From NCBI GenBank assembly GCA_900313925.1, contig OMTF01000042.1, forward strand, positions 1 through 64,000: DNA of 64,000 nucleotides, read 5' to 3'. The notes beneath the pieces are model-generated. The model did not search any database and was not told where the DNA came from. It saw only the letters and a program-made list of their open reading frames with translations. Shown in pieces: positions 1-9,833 of this stretch. The position numbers were made by a program, and so were the translations under genes. Position 1 is the stretch's first letter, and every line of letters begins with the position of its first letter. Source of the stretch: an uncultured Eubacteriales bacterium (GTDB lineage Bacteria > Bacillota > Clostridia > Oscillospirales > Oscillospiraceae).

Positions 1-30
1 GGGTGCCATCTATTTATTTACTTACTTATT

Positions 31-58
31 AAAAACTCCGCAACAATTTTACTCTAAC
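31..58. repeat. 28-bp repeat, copy 1 (inverted copy at 55359-55386)
   Basis: The 28 bases here, beginning AAAAACTCCGCAACAATTTT, recur exactly as their reverse complement at 55359-55386. This copy lies just beyond the hairpin that follows hinT. The other copy lies in relic mobile DNA. Its nature (end of a small element, dispersed repeat) cannot be told from two copies. Confidence 0.85.
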
Positions 59-60
59 GC

Positions 61-88
61 CGGACGCGGGAGCGTGCCCCCGCGTCCG
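61..88 (-). terminator. Hairpin downstream of hinT
   Basis: CGGACGCGGG at 61-70 pairs perfectly with CCCGCGTCCG at 79-88, giving a 10-bp stem with an 8-base loop 13 bases past the hinT stop codon. There is no clear T-run after the stem on the minus strand, so it may be a transcript-stabilising or weak termination hairpin rather than a canonical intrinsic terminator. Confidence 0.55.
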
Positions 89-101
89 CTTCAGGGACTT
101 T

Positions 102-443
102 TCAGTCCATGGAATCTTTCAGCCGTTTTCCGCCAAGAATGTGAAAATGCAGATGCGGAACCGTCTGGCCGGCATCCGGACCGCAGTTGGAAACAACCCG
201 GTAGCCGTTTTCCAGATTTTCCTGCTTTGCCACCTTGGCCACGGTCAGCAGGCATTTCGCCGCGATGTCCGCGTTTTCCTCGTTGAGCGCCGCCACGGAA
301 TCCACGTGCTTTTTCGGCACGACCAGAATATGCGCAGGGGCCTGGGGATGAATGTCCCGGAATGCGAACGTGTCCGCATCCTCATACACCTTTGTGCTGG
401 GGATTTCCCCTGAAATGATCTTGCAGAACAGGCAGTCTTCCAT
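102..443 (-). CDS. hinT: HIT-family (histidine triad) nucleotide-binding protein
   Basis: This is a 113-residue cytoplasmic HIT protein, a family that hydrolyses purine nucleoside phosphoramidates such as aminoacyl-adenylates joined to amines. The N-terminus carries the usual CLFCKII zinc/core segment (residues 4-10), and the histidine triad VPHLHFHIL sits near residues 95-103 close to the C-terminus, as in HinT. Length is normal for the family. The ATG follows an AAAGGAG site. It lies 27 bases downstream of alaS on the same strand, so it is probably the last gene of the T-box-controlled alaS transcript; pairing a hydrolase of aminoacyl-adenylate side products with a tRNA synthetase is sensible but is inference. 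Confidence 0.93.
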   Translation of the reverse strand: MEDCLFCKIISGEIPSTKVYEDADTFAFRDIHPQAPAHILVVPKKHVDSVAALNEENADIAAKCLLTVAKVAKQENLENGYRVVSNCGPDAGQTVPHLHFHILGGKRLKDSMD

Positions 444-470
444 CGATATTGCTCCTTTCTCTGTCTCCGC

Positions 471-3131
471 TTATCCGATTTCCTCTTCCTTCAGCTTCCC
501 GGCCACGAAATCATCCACGCTCGCAAGGGCGTCGTCGATCTTCAGGACCTCTGTTCCGCCGCCCATGGCGGAATCCGGACGGCCGCCGCCTTTGCCGCCG
601 GCGACTGCCGAGACGCTCCGTACCAGATCCCCGGCCCGGATGCCCCGGGCGACGGCATTCTTGCCGCATACGGCAACGAACTGGACCTTATCGCCGTTTT
701 TCGTAGCCAGTACGGCAACCGTATTCGGATCCCGATCCCGAAGCAGATCCCCTTCCCGGCGAAGCTCCTCCGCGCTCAGATCCGTACGGGTAATTGTAAT
801 GATTTTCAGCCCGCCCACGGTCTTGGCCGCGAACAGAACGCGCTCCGCGTCGTTGGAGAGCAGACGGTCCTTCAGCCGACCCAGATTCTGGCGCAGGCCG
901 TGTATCTCATCGACAAGATTCCGGGACCGCTCCACCAGCTCTCCGGGTGTCGTTTTCAGCATCCGCGCAACCTCCGTCGACCGCAGCGCCTGCTTTTCTC
1001 CTTCCTGAATGCAGACCCGGCCGCAGACGGCTTCAACGCGCCGCACGCCCGAAGCAACCGAGCTTTCGGAAACAATATGGAACGGTCCGATCTTCGCCGT
1101 GTTTGCGACATGCGTGCCGCCGCAGAGTTCCTCGCTGAAGTCTCCCATGGAGACGACCCGCACCCGATCTCCGTATTTTTCTCCGAAGAGAGCCATCGCG
1201 CCTTCCTTCTGCGCCGCTTCCAGGTCCATCACCCGTGTGGTCACCGGAAGGTCCTCCAGAATCTTATCGTTTACAAGCTGCATGACCTCTGCGATTTCCT
1301 CCCGGGTCATCGGCTCAAAGTGCGTAAAGTCAAAACGCAGCCGATCCTCTTGCACCATGGAGCCCGCCTGCGTGACATGCCTGCCCAGGATCTCCCGGAG
1401 CGCGGCCTGCAGAAGGTGCGTAGCCGAGTGGGCCCGCATCAGCGCGCGGCGCCGGTCCCCGTCCACCCGGACATCCGCCTTCTCGCCGGTACGGAGTCTT
1501 CCTTCCAGCACCCGGCCGCGGTGGAGAAATTTTCCCGCTTTGTTCTTCTGCACGTCCGTGACTTCAAACGTGCCGCCGTCGGTCCGCAGAAGGCCGTGAT
1601 CCGCCGTCTGTCCGCCCATTTCCGCATACATCGGCGTCCGATCCAGAACCACGCTTCCGCTTTCGCCCGGCCCCAGCTCGTAAACGCACTCCGATTCCCC
1701 GACAAGAGCCAGGATCTCGGCTTCATCCTTCTCCCGGTCATAGCCGGTAAATACAGTCGGCGTGTTGTCCAGGCCGAGGTCTACGCCGGCCCATGCCAGA
1801 TCCCCCAGCGCCTTGCGGGCTTCGCGGGCCTGCTGGCGCTGCTGCACCATAAGCTCGTCAAACCGCTTCCGGTCGACCTGCATGCCGGCCTCCTGCGACA
1901 TGTCCGCCGTCAGATCCAGCGGGAAGCCGTAGGTGTCGTAAAGGCGGAAGGCGTCTTCGCCGGAGAAGGTCTCTTCCCCGCGATCCTTCGTTGCCTGCAG
2001 AAGCTCCTTGAAAATCCGCTCTCCTTCGTCGATGGTGCGGGCAAAGGTGTTTTCCTCGTTTTGCACGACCCGCGTGATAAACTCCTGCCGCTCAACCAGT
2101 TCCGGATAAGCGGTCTTGTTTTCATGGATGACGGTCGCGACGACCTCATGCAGCATGGGGTCCTGTACGCCCAGCAGACGGGCATGGCGGGAGGCGCGGC
2201 GCAGCAGCCGGTGCAGCACGTAGCCCCGTCCTTCGTTGGAAGGCAGGATCCCGTCGCTGATCATCATGGTGGAAGCCCGGATATGGTCCGTAATAATGCG
2301 CAGCGATACGTCCTTTTTCGGGTCCTCATGATAGGCTGCGCCGGTCAGTTCCGAAACCCGGGACGTAATGTTCCGCACCGTATCCACGTCGAACAGGGAT
2401 CCGACGTTCTGGCTTACGCAGGCAAGCCGCTCCAGGCCCATGCCGGTATCGATATTCTTCTGCGTCAGCTCCGTATAATTGCCCTTGCCGTCATTATTGA
2501 ACTGGGTGAAGACGTTGTTCCAGACTTCAATATAGCGGTCGCAGTCGCACCCGACCGTGCAGGTGGGCTTCCCGCATCCGTGCTCGGGGCCGCGGTCGTA
2601 ATAGATTTCGCTGCAGGGCCCGCAGGGTCCGGATCCGTGCTCCCAGAAATTGTCCTCCTTGCCGAAGCGGAAGATATTCTCCTCCGCAATGCCGATTTCG
2701 TCATGCCAGATGTTCCACGCCTCGTCGTCGTCCTGATAGACCGAGGGATAGAGGCGATCCGGCTCCAGGCCGACCCATTCGGGGCTTGTCAGAAACTCCC
2801 AGGACCAGTGAATGGCTTCCCGCTTGAAATAGTCTCCGAAGGAAAAATTCCCCAGCATTTCAAAATAGGTTCCATGGCGGTCCGTTTTTCCGATGTTTTC
2901 TATATCCGGCGTGCGAATGCATTTCTGGCAGGTGCAGACCCGGCGCCGGGGCGGCTCCTCCTCATTCGTAAACCAGGTTTTCATGGGCGTCATTCCGGCG
3001 TTTATGAGCAGAACGCTCTTATCGTGCTGCGGGACCAGCGAAAAGCTGGGCAGCCGAAGATGCCCCTTTGTCTCGAAAAACTTCAGAAACATTTCCCTGA
3101 GTTCGTTCAGTCCGTAGGATGTATGTGCCAT
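471..3131 (-). CDS. alaS: Alanyl-tRNA synthetase
   Basis: This is an 886-residue class II synthetase that charges tRNA-Ala. The protein opens MAHTSYGLNELREMFLKFFE, the classic AlaS N-terminus. The catalytic core contains the NAGMTPMKTWF and RVCTCQKCIRTPDIENIGK motifs. The editing domain, which removes mischarged Ser and Gly, has HSATHLLQAAL (HxxxH) and CGGTH, supplying the zinc ligands. A C-Ala domain with a glycine-rich GGKGGGRPDSAMGGG segment closes the protein. The start is set by a GAGGAGG site 6 bases upstream of ATG at 3131; the frame stays open further upstream into the T-box terminator but has no start signal there. Expression should rise when uncharged tRNA-Ala accumulates. Confidence 0.97.
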   Translation of the reverse strand: MAHTSYGLNELREMFLKFFETKGHLRLPSFSLVPQHDKSVLLINAGMTPMKTWFTNEEEPPRRRVCTCQKCIRTPDIENIGKTDRHGTYFEMLGNFSFGDYFKREAIHWSWEFLTSPEWVGLEPDRLYPSVYQDDDEAWNIWHDEIGIAEENIFRFGKEDNFWEHGSGPCGPCSEIYYDRGPEHGCGKPTCTVGCDCDRYIEVWNNVFTQFNNDGKGNYTELTQKNIDTGMGLERLACVSQNVGSLFDVDTVRNITSRVSELTGAAYHEDPKKDVSLRIITDHIRASTMMISDGILPSNEGRGYVLHRLLRRASRHARLLGVQDPMLHEVVATVIHENKTAYPELVERQEFITRVVQNEENTFARTIDEGERIFKELLQATKDRGEETFSGEDAFRLYDTYGFPLDLTADMSQEAGMQVDRKRFDELMVQQRQQAREARKALGDLAWAGVDLGLDNTPTVFTGYDREKDEAEILALVGESECVYELGPGESGSVVLDRTPMYAEMGGQTADHGLLRTDGGTFEVTDVQKNKAGKFLHRGRVLEGRLRTGEKADVRVDGDRRRALMRAHSATHLLQAALREILGRHVTQAGSMVQEDRLRFDFTHFEPMTREEIAEVMQLVNDKILEDLPVTTRVMDLEAAQKEGAMALFGEKYGDRVRVVSMGDFSEELCGGTHVANTAKIGPFHIVSESSVASGVRRVEAVCGRVCIQEGEKQALRSTEVARMLKTTPGELVERSRNLVDEIHGLRQNLGRLKDRLLSNDAERVLFAAKTVGGLKIITITRTDLSAEELRREGDLLRDRDPNTVAVLATKNGDKVQFVAVCGKNAVARGIRAGDLVRSVSAVAGGKGGGRPDSAMGGGTEVLKIDDALASVDDFVAGKLKEEEIG

Positions 3132-3160
3132 TTCTTCCTCCTCACATGTTCTTCCCGAGT

Positions 3161-3376
3161 AAAAAAACTCCGTCCCTTGATTCAGGGGCGAAGTTGAATC
3201 CGCGGTACCACCCTGCTTGCGCAAAGCCTCTCCAGTGCCCGGTAACGGGGGCGTCCGCCGCCCTCCTCGGGCGAAGGCTCCGGAATGGCCCGCTCAAAGC
3301 CCCGCCGAAAGCTCGCACCCGCCGCTTTCTCTCTGTAGACGTGCTCTGCGCTTCTTTCCTTCTGCGCCAAATCCAC
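3161..3376 (-). promoter_or_regulatory. T-box riboswitch of alaS
   Basis: On the minus strand the leader contains the conserved T-box core GGTGGTACCGCGG (complement of 3202-3214). Its UGGU bulge can pair with the ACCA end of tRNA-Ala. It is followed by an intrinsic terminator whose arms (AACTTCGCCCCT and AAGGGACGGAGTT) flank a short loop and end in seven Ts (3161-3167). An AGAGA-type internal loop sequence is present in the Stem I region. The alternative antiterminator would form with the T-box core. The specifier codon should be a GCN alanine codon, but I could not fix its position by eye. Confidence 0.9.
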
Positions 3377-3382
3377 GCACCA

Positions 3383-3410
3383 ATTTTATCACGAACTTCG
3401 CATCTGTCAA
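3383..3410 (-). promoter_or_regulatory. Promoter of the alaS T-box transcript
   Basis: On the minus strand TTGACA (3405-3410) and TAAAAT (3383-3388) are separated by 16 bases, a strong vegetative promoter. It sits right at the end of the upstream U32 peptidase gene, whose stop codon overlaps the -35 box. Confidence 0.85.
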
Positions 3411-4627
3411 TTGCGCTGCCGCAATTTTCGCAGAATGGAAAGCGGTTCACAGGCGAAGGGAAGCTGCAGGTGCACTTCCATCATCGCCCGGGGCGCCGAG
3501 TCGATGGAATTTCCCTCCGCATCGGTCATTTCCCGTACAGACACGGGGCAGGGATCGTGATCCCGGGTCAGCAGGTTCAGGGCGTCCCCCACGGAAAATT
3601 TATTCCGCTGCGTCAGCACCGCGTGTCCGTCCGGATCGCAGGAGACGACGACGGCGCAGACATCCGCGTCCGCCGTATAGGAACTTTCGCTGTAGTGCTG
3701 TCCCGGCTGCCCGCCGTAGTAAAAGCCGGTGCTGTAGGGGCGGTGGCTGACCATCTCCACTTCCCGGCGCCAGATCTCCGGCAGAGGCTTGCCCCTCTCG
3801 GCAAAGTCCACCGCGTGCCGGTAGGCGTTCGTCACCGCAGCTGCATAGTAGGCCGATTTCATCCGGCCTTCGATTTTAAAGCTGTCTATGCCCGCCTGCG
3901 AAAGCTCCTGCAGATGATCGATCATGCACAGATCCCGGGAATTCAGGATGTAGGTCCCACCGTCTTCCGTAATCTCAAAATACTGTCCGGGCCTTGTCTC
4001 CTCGACCAGGTGGTATTTCCAGCGGCAGGGCTGGGCGCACTGCCCGCGGTTTGCGTCCCGCCCGGTAAGGTAGTTGGAAAGAACGCAGCGCCCGGAAAAG
4101 GATACGCACATCGCGCCGTGAACAAAGGCTTCCAGTTCCATATCCTCCGGCATATTTCGCCGGATCCGGCGGATCTCCTCCAGGGAAACTTCCCGGGCCA
4201 GAACCGCCCGGCGCGCTCCCAGACGATACAGCGCCGTCGCTGCCGCGCTGCTTGTAACGCCGAACTGCGTGCTGACGTGGATATCGACATGCGGCGCGTA
4301 ACGACGCGCCAGCTCCATCACGCCCAGATCCGCGATAATGAGCGCGTCCGCGCCCAGTGCATCCAGTTTCGCAAGGTATGCCGGCAGATCCGGCAGCTCA
4401 TATTCACGGGGCAATGTGTTGCAGGTGACATGGACCCGCACGCCGTGCGCATGGCAGAAGGCAATAGCGTCCGCCAGCTGCGCGTCGTTGAAATTTCCCG
4501 CCGCAGCCCGCATTCCGTAGCGGGTTCCCGCGAGATAAACGGCGTCGGCGCCGTAGTGAACGGCCATTTCCAGCCGTTCTCTATCGCCCGCCGGCGCCAG
4601 AAGTTCCGGTTTGCTCTTTTCCGTCAT
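3407..4627 (-). CDS. U32-family peptidase / RlhA-like protein
   Basis: This is a 406-residue protein of peptidase family U32. The start MTEKSKPELLAPAGDRERLE is typical. The U32 signature lies around residues 165-205: ELEAFVHGAMCVSFSGRC, then CVLSNYLTGRD and an RGQCAQPCRW segment. Its cysteines match the cluster-binding ones of family members that act in tRNA or rRNA hydroxylation. Members have been described both as collagenase-like proteases and as RNA-modifying enzymes (TrhP/RlhA), and the sequence does not settle which applies. The ATG at 4627 is one base away from the mltG stop, so the two genes are translationally linked. An upstream in-frame ATG exists inside mltG but has no ribosome site. 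Confidence 0.88.
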   Translation of the reverse strand: MTEKSKPELLAPAGDRERLEMAVHYGADAVYLAGTRYGMRAAAGNFNDAQLADAIAFCHAHGVRVHVTCNTLPREYELPDLPAYLAKLDALGADALIIADLGVMELARRYAPHVDIHVSTQFGVTSSAAATALYRLGARRAVLAREVSLEEIRRIRRNMPEDMELEAFVHGAMCVSFSGRCVLSNYLTGRDANRGQCAQPCRWKYHLVEETRPGQYFEITEDGGTYILNSRDLCMIDHLQELSQAGIDSFKIEGRMKSAYYAAAVTNAYRHAVDFAERGKPLPEIWRREVEMVSHRPYSTGFYYGGQPGQHYSESSYTADADVCAVVVSCDPDGHAVLTQRNKFSVGDALNLLTRDHDPCPVSVREMTDAEGNSIDSAPRAMMEVHLQLPFACEPLSILRKLRQRN

Positions 4628-4628
4628 G

Positions 4629-5972
4629 TCAGTTCGATGCCGTATAGGCTTCAAAGTCATAGGAGCTTTCGAAGAATATGTGCTTCTGCTGCGTCTTGTC
4701 ATAGAAGAAGTAGAAGTAATCCGTCTGCGCCGGATTCAGTGCCGCGCTGATGCAGCTCATGCCGGGGTTGCAGATCGGGGTCGGCGTCAGGCCGGAATGC
4801 AGCCTTGTATTATACGGCGTATCCTCCTGAAGCATCTCCTCCGTCGGCTCGCCCTGCGCATCCTGGTGCGTATAAAGAATCGTCGAGTCCAGACCCAGCG
4901 GTTCGTCGGCGTCCAGCCGGTTGTAGATGACGGACGCGATATTGGCGCGGTCCTCGTCGCTGCCTGTCGCTTCCTTTTCGATGTAGGAGGCGATCGTCAC
5001 AATATCTTTTAGACTGTACCCCCGGTCCTTTGCCGCATTGATCATTTCCTCCGTAAACTTCGTGGCGAAGTTGTCCAGCATCTTGCCGATGATGGCTCCG
5101 GCATCGGAGTCGGAATAGAACTCATAGGTATCCGGGAACAGGTATCCTTCCAGTCTCGAGGCGTCCCCCTGCTGGCTGCTGTCCAGGAAGGTGTAGTTGA
5201 AAGTTTCATTGGCCGCTGCGTCCATGAGGGCATCGTAATCGCAGATGCCGCTTTCATCCAGAAGCTGGAAAATGTCCTGCATGGTGTAGCCTTCCGTTAT
5301 GGTTACCTCCAGCGCCACCATGGCACCGGAACCGGACTGCATTTTGTTGACGATCGCCCGGTAGTCATAGTTGGAGCTCAGCTCATAGGTGCCCGGATCC
5401 AGCTTTTCCGCCGCATTGGTCACCCGGCAGTAAATCCGGAAAAGCCAGGGGTAATTGATGATTCCGTTTTCTTTCAGCGTCCTGGAAACATAATTAATGT
5501 CCGCGGACTGCACCGTTTCTCCTTCTTCGTCGACAGACTCGGTAAACTGGTCGGAAGAAAGCGTGATCTGCGCCGAACGGCTTTCCTTGTTTAGGGCCAG
5601 AACATCGGTCGCCGCAACCCAGGTAAGGCAGGCGATAATAATGCTGAGGCTCACAACGAAGACAAGGTACGTCAGACCGCCGCTGCACCCGTTTCCGGGT
5701 TTGCGCTTGCGGGACACAACCTTCTTCCCATTTCCCCCGTTTCCGCCGCCGGGCGCGCCGGTACGGTTCGCCGGAGACGCGGGAGCCGTTCGTTTTGCCT
5801 TAACGGCGGCCGTACTCCGCTGCGCAGGCGCTCGAGACGCCGGCGAGGTGTGCTGCGGGGCCTGGTTTCCCGTCCCCGCTTCCGGCTTTGCGCGGTCGGG
5901 TCCGTTTACAGCTGCCGAACGCTGCTCCGCCTGGGCAAAGATCTCTTCAAACTGATCGGGTTGATCTGCCAT
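4629..5972 (-). CDS. mltG: Endolytic murein transglycosylase MltG
   Basis: This 447-residue membrane-anchored lytic transglycosylase of the YceG/MltG family cuts nascent glycan strands at the membrane and so sets peptidoglycan chain length. The cytoplasmic N-terminal ~110 residues are low-complexity (rich in Ala, Pro, Gly, Asn and Lys). A single transmembrane helix follows (LVFVVSLSIIIACLTWVA, about residues 103-120). The extracytoplasmic part has the LysM-like segment and a YceG catalytic domain containing SYIEKEATGSDEDRANIASV with the catalytic Glu and, near the end, TPTPICNPG. The ATG at 5972 follows AAGGAGA. The next gene is the U32 peptidase, a common Clostridia pair. Confidence 0.93.
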   Translation of the reverse strand: MADQPDQFEEIFAQAEQRSAAVNGPDRAKPEAGTGNQAPQHTSPASRAPAQRSTAAVKAKRTAPASPANRTGAPGGGNGGNGKKVVSRKRKPGNGCSGGLTYLVFVVSLSIIIACLTWVAATDVLALNKESRSAQITLSSDQFTESVDEEGETVQSADINYVSRTLKENGIINYPWLFRIYCRVTNAAEKLDPGTYELSSNYDYRAIVNKMQSGSGAMVALEVTITEGYTMQDIFQLLDESGICDYDALMDAAANETFNYTFLDSSQQGDASRLEGYLFPDTYEFYSDSDAGAIIGKMLDNFATKFTEEMINAAKDRGYSLKDIVTIASYIEKEATGSDEDRANIASVIYNRLDADEPLGLDSTILYTHQDAQGEPTEEMLQEDTPYNTRLHSGLTPTPICNPGMSCISAALNPAQTDYFYFFYDKTQQKHIFFESSYDFEAYTASN

Positions 5973-6027
5973 GTGGTTTCTCCTTATATTTCAGGTCTCG
6001 CTCCGAATCGAACGGGTCAATCCCTGC

Positions 6028-6074
6028 GGAGCGCTTGACGCTCCTATTATAACGGCCTTTTCCCCCAAGCGCAA
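6028..6074 (-). promoter_or_regulatory. mltG promoter and leader hairpin
   Basis: On the minus strand TTGCGC (6069-6074) and a perfect TATAAT (6046-6051) are 17 bases apart. A small hairpin, GGAGCG/CGCTCC at 6028-6044, lies directly downstream of the predicted start site. The promoter lies between tmk and mltG, so mltG and the U32 gene can be transcribed apart from tmk. Confidence 0.78.
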
Positions 6075-6097
6075 GGCGCACCGGCCGCCGCGCTTCG

Positions 6098-6766
6098 TCA
6101 GCTGTCCAAAGCCAGAATCCGTTCAAAGATTTCCTGATTTTTCTCATCGATTTCCCGCTCCCGGCCCTGCGCGTCCCGGCAGGCAATCGTCGTCCAGCCG
6201 AAGTATTCGCTTGCCCTTCGAGCCGTTTCCAGGCACCGTTCCAGATATTTTCGATCCGCCTCGTGAATGTCTCCCTCGGAATGCTCCCGGCTGTGGCGCC
6301 GGCGGAGACGGGCAAGACAAAGTTCCATATCTACTTCGAGGTAGATCACAAGATCCGGCCGAGGAAGCCCCATCTTTTCGAATTCCAGATCCGCCAGCCA
6401 GCCGAAAAATTCCGGAAGCTCCTCCGGCGGGAGCTTGGCGCCCTGATGCACGGCGTTCGATGTGGTATACCGGTCGGACAGAATAAGCTTTCCCTGCAGG
6501 TAGGGCTTCCGCCAGTCCTCCCGATAGGAGGCGAAGCGGTCCACGGAAAAGAACGTGGAGGCTGTATAGGCGTTTACATCCTCCGGCTTCGTGCCGAAGG
6601 CTCCGTTCAGATACATCCGCAGAAGCGCGGAGGATTCTTTGTCGTAGCGGGGAAATTCAATGCTGTGGTACGGGATTTTCTCTTCCGTAAGTCGGGCGCA
6701 GAGGCGGCGGAAATTCGCGGATTTGCCGCTGCCGTCGATGCCTTCCAGAACAACTAGCTTACTCAT
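6098..6766 (-). CDS. tmk: Thymidylate kinase
   Basis: This 222-residue P-loop kinase phosphorylates dTMP to dTDP in DNA precursor synthesis. The Walker A motif GIDGSGKS is at residues 9-16. The dTMP-binding DRF/DRYTTSN motif (LSDRYTTSNAVHQ) comes near residue 95, and an Arg-rich LID segment (CLARLRRRHSREHS) near residue 150. The protein is slightly longer than E. coli Tmk, as is usual for a clostridial subfamily with an extended segment before the DRY motif. It starts 13 bases after the WecG-type gene on the same strand. It is the last gene of the guaB-distal sirtuin/WecG/tmk run, ahead of the separate mltG promoter. Confidence 0.92.
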   Translation of the reverse strand: MSKLVVLEGIDGSGKSANFRRLCARLTEEKIPYHSIEFPRYDKESSALLRMYLNGAFGTKPEDVNAYTASTFFSVDRFASYREDWRKPYLQGKLILSDRYTTSNAVHQGAKLPPEELPEFFGWLADLEFEKMGLPRPDLVIYLEVDMELCLARLRRRHSREHSEGDIHEADRKYLERCLETARRASEYFGWTTIACRDAQGREREIDEKNQEIFERILALDS

Positions 6767-6779
6767 GGAATGTAATTCC

Positions 6780-7496
6780 TTACTTTCGTTTCTTTTCGGA
6801 TGCTGCCAGCATCCAGATGCGGGGCAGCCGCAGCATGCGTCCGGCGCGGCGCGGTTCGCGGAGCAGCCTTCCCAGCCACTCCAATCCCGCCCGGCGCATC
6901 CATCGCGGGGCCCGCGTTCCGCGTCCCGCCCAGAGGTCGATGCTGCCTCCCAGGCCGGCCAGAAGCCCTGCCTTCAGCCGGGGAGCGTTTTCCGCCATCC
7001 AGAGCTCCTGCTTCGGAGAGCCCAGGCAGACCGCTGCGAAATCCGGATCGGCGCTTCGGATCTGTTCCGCGGGGTCGCCGCCGTAGCCGTCGCAAAGACC
7101 CGCAATCCGAAGCCCCGGATAGCGCCGGGAAAGACGTCCGGCTGCCCGGCGGACCGCACCTCGATCCGACCCGAACAGGAATACGCTTCCTCCGCGCTGC
7201 GCAAGCGCCGCAAGCAGCGCCTCGGCAAAATCGATGCCCGGGACCCGCTCGGGGATTGGAAGATCCAGGATGCGCGCAGCCTGCTGTACGCCGACGCTGT
7301 CCGGAATCGCAATTGCAGCGCCTTCCGCCGCGCGGCGCAGTGCGGGATTCCGCTGCGCTTCCAGGACCATTTCGGTATTCGGCGTTACCGCATACGGCAC
7401 CGGGCTTCGGTGCTGCTCGCAGTACGACAGAGCCGTTTGCACCGCCCGGTCCCGCGTCAGCCCGTCAAGAGGCATCCCAAGCAGATGAACTCGCAT
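6780..7496 (-). CDS. WecG/TagA/CpsF-family glycosyltransferase
   Basis: This 238-residue family-26 glycosyltransferase has the characteristic N-terminal RVHLLGMPLDGLTRDRAV and central AVTPNTEMVLEA, DSVGVQQAARI and RVPGIDFAEALL motifs. A C-terminal CLGSPKQELWMAEN segment binds the nucleotide sugar. Family members add N-acetylmannosaminuronate or N-acetylmannosamine to undecaprenyl-linked sugars for teichoic acid or exopolysaccharide at the inner membrane face; the actual sugar here is unknown. The ATG overlaps the sirtuin stop codon by one base (TAATG), implying coupling. A short Arg-rich tail follows the domain. No other wall-polymer genes lie nearby, so the pathway is not given by context. 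Confidence 0.88.
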   Translation of the reverse strand: MRVHLLGMPLDGLTRDRAVQTALSYCEQHRSPVPYAVTPNTEMVLEAQRNPALRRAAEGAAIAIPDSVGVQQAARILDLPIPERVPGIDFAEALLAALAQRGGSVFLFGSDRGAVRRAAGRLSRRYPGLRIAGLCDGYGGDPAEQIRSADPDFAAVCLGSPKQELWMAENAPRLKAGLLAGLGGSIDLWAGRGTRAPRWMRRAGLEWLGRLLREPRRAGRMLRLPRIWMLAASEKKRK

Positions 7497-8215
7497 TACA
7501 CCTGGGCAAAGACGGTGCCGATTTTCTCGTGGATGATCAGATCCGCCCGGCTGTCATAAGGCGTTGCGCTCAGATTGACAAGAGCCAGCTTATGACCGCG
7601 GTAATAGTTAATCAGACCGGCCGCCGGATAAACGTTCAGGGACGTTCCGCCGACAATCAGGACGTCGGCGCTGCGGATCGCATCGACCGCGGCGTAGAGA
7701 ATCTTTTCGTTGAGCGGTTCTTCGTACAGGACGATGTCCGGTCGGATGATGCCGCCGCATTTGTCGCAGTGCGGAACGCCGGTACCGTGGTTCATTCGGT
7801 CGGCGGGATAAGGGGTGCCGCAGCTGCTGCAGTAAGCCCGGAGAATGCTTCCGTGCAGTTCCAATACGTTTTTGCTGCCTGCCGCCTGGTGCAGACCGTC
7901 AATATTCTGCGTCACTACGGCTTTCAGCTTGCCTTCTTTTTCAAGCTCCGCCAGCCGAAGGTGCGCCCGGTTGGGCTTCACGCCCTCCACAACCAGCTTC
8001 TCGCGGTGAAACCGGTAATATTCCTCGGGGTCGGACTCGAAGAAGCTGTGGCTGAGAATCGTCTCCGGCGGATATTTCCACTGCTGGTTGTACAGGCCGT
8101 CGACGCTGCGGAAATCCGGGATTCCGCTTTCCGTGGACACGCCGGCGCCGCCGAAGAATACGATATTGCTGCTGGCATCAATCCAGTCTTTCAGAGTCTG
8201 CATGTTTTGGTCCAT
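7496..8215 (-). CDS. cobB: NAD-dependent protein deacylase (sirtuin, Sir2 family)
   Basis: This 239-residue class III deacylase removes acyl groups from lysines using NAD. The Rossmann motif [15 protein letters not shown] is near residues 21-35, TQNIDGLH (catalytic His downstream in LELHG) near 100-107, and a four-cysteine zinc site is formed by CSSC and CDKC at about 125-155. The NAD-binding [13 protein letters not shown] motif follows near 190. Length and motif order are standard. It begins about 60 bases after guaB and ends overlapping the WecG-type gene. The symbol cobB is used generically; substrates cannot be inferred. Confidence 0.94.
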   Translation of the reverse strand: MDQNMQTLKDWIDASSNIVFFGGAGVSTESGIPDFRSVDGLYNQQWKYPPETILSHSFFESDPEEYYRFHREKLVVEGVKPNRAHLRLAELEKEGKLKAVVTQNIDGLHQAAGSKNVLELHGSILRAYCSSCGTPYPADRMNHGTGVPHCDKCGGIIRPDIVLYEEPLNEKILYAAVDAIRSADVLIVGGTSLNVYPAAGLINYYRGHKLALVNLSATPYDSRADLIIHEKIGTVFAQV

Positions 8216-8274
8216 ATTCTGCCGCCTTTCGGATCGCCGGATGCCGGTCTGCGGCTCCGGCCCGCTGCTTTGGA

Positions 8275-9777
<1,503 letters not shown>

Positions 9778-9790
9778 TTAATTTTTGTCT

Positions 9791-9818
9791 ATTCTATCAT
9801 ATACAAACCGCGAGTCAA
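9791..9818 (-). promoter_or_regulatory. guaB promoter
   Basis: On the minus strand TTGACT (9813-9818) and TAGAAT (9791-9796) are separated by 16 bases. The leader to the guaB ATG is only about 25 bases, leaving no room for a purine riboswitch. Confidence 0.8.
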
Positions 9819-9833
9819 CAAACCTCGGGAAGG

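Noticed and set aside
900..3197. A 765-codon open frame on the plus strand
   Set aside because: It is fully antisense to alaS, rich in Arg, His and Pro, and has no recognisable domain. It is an artefact of GC-rich codon use.
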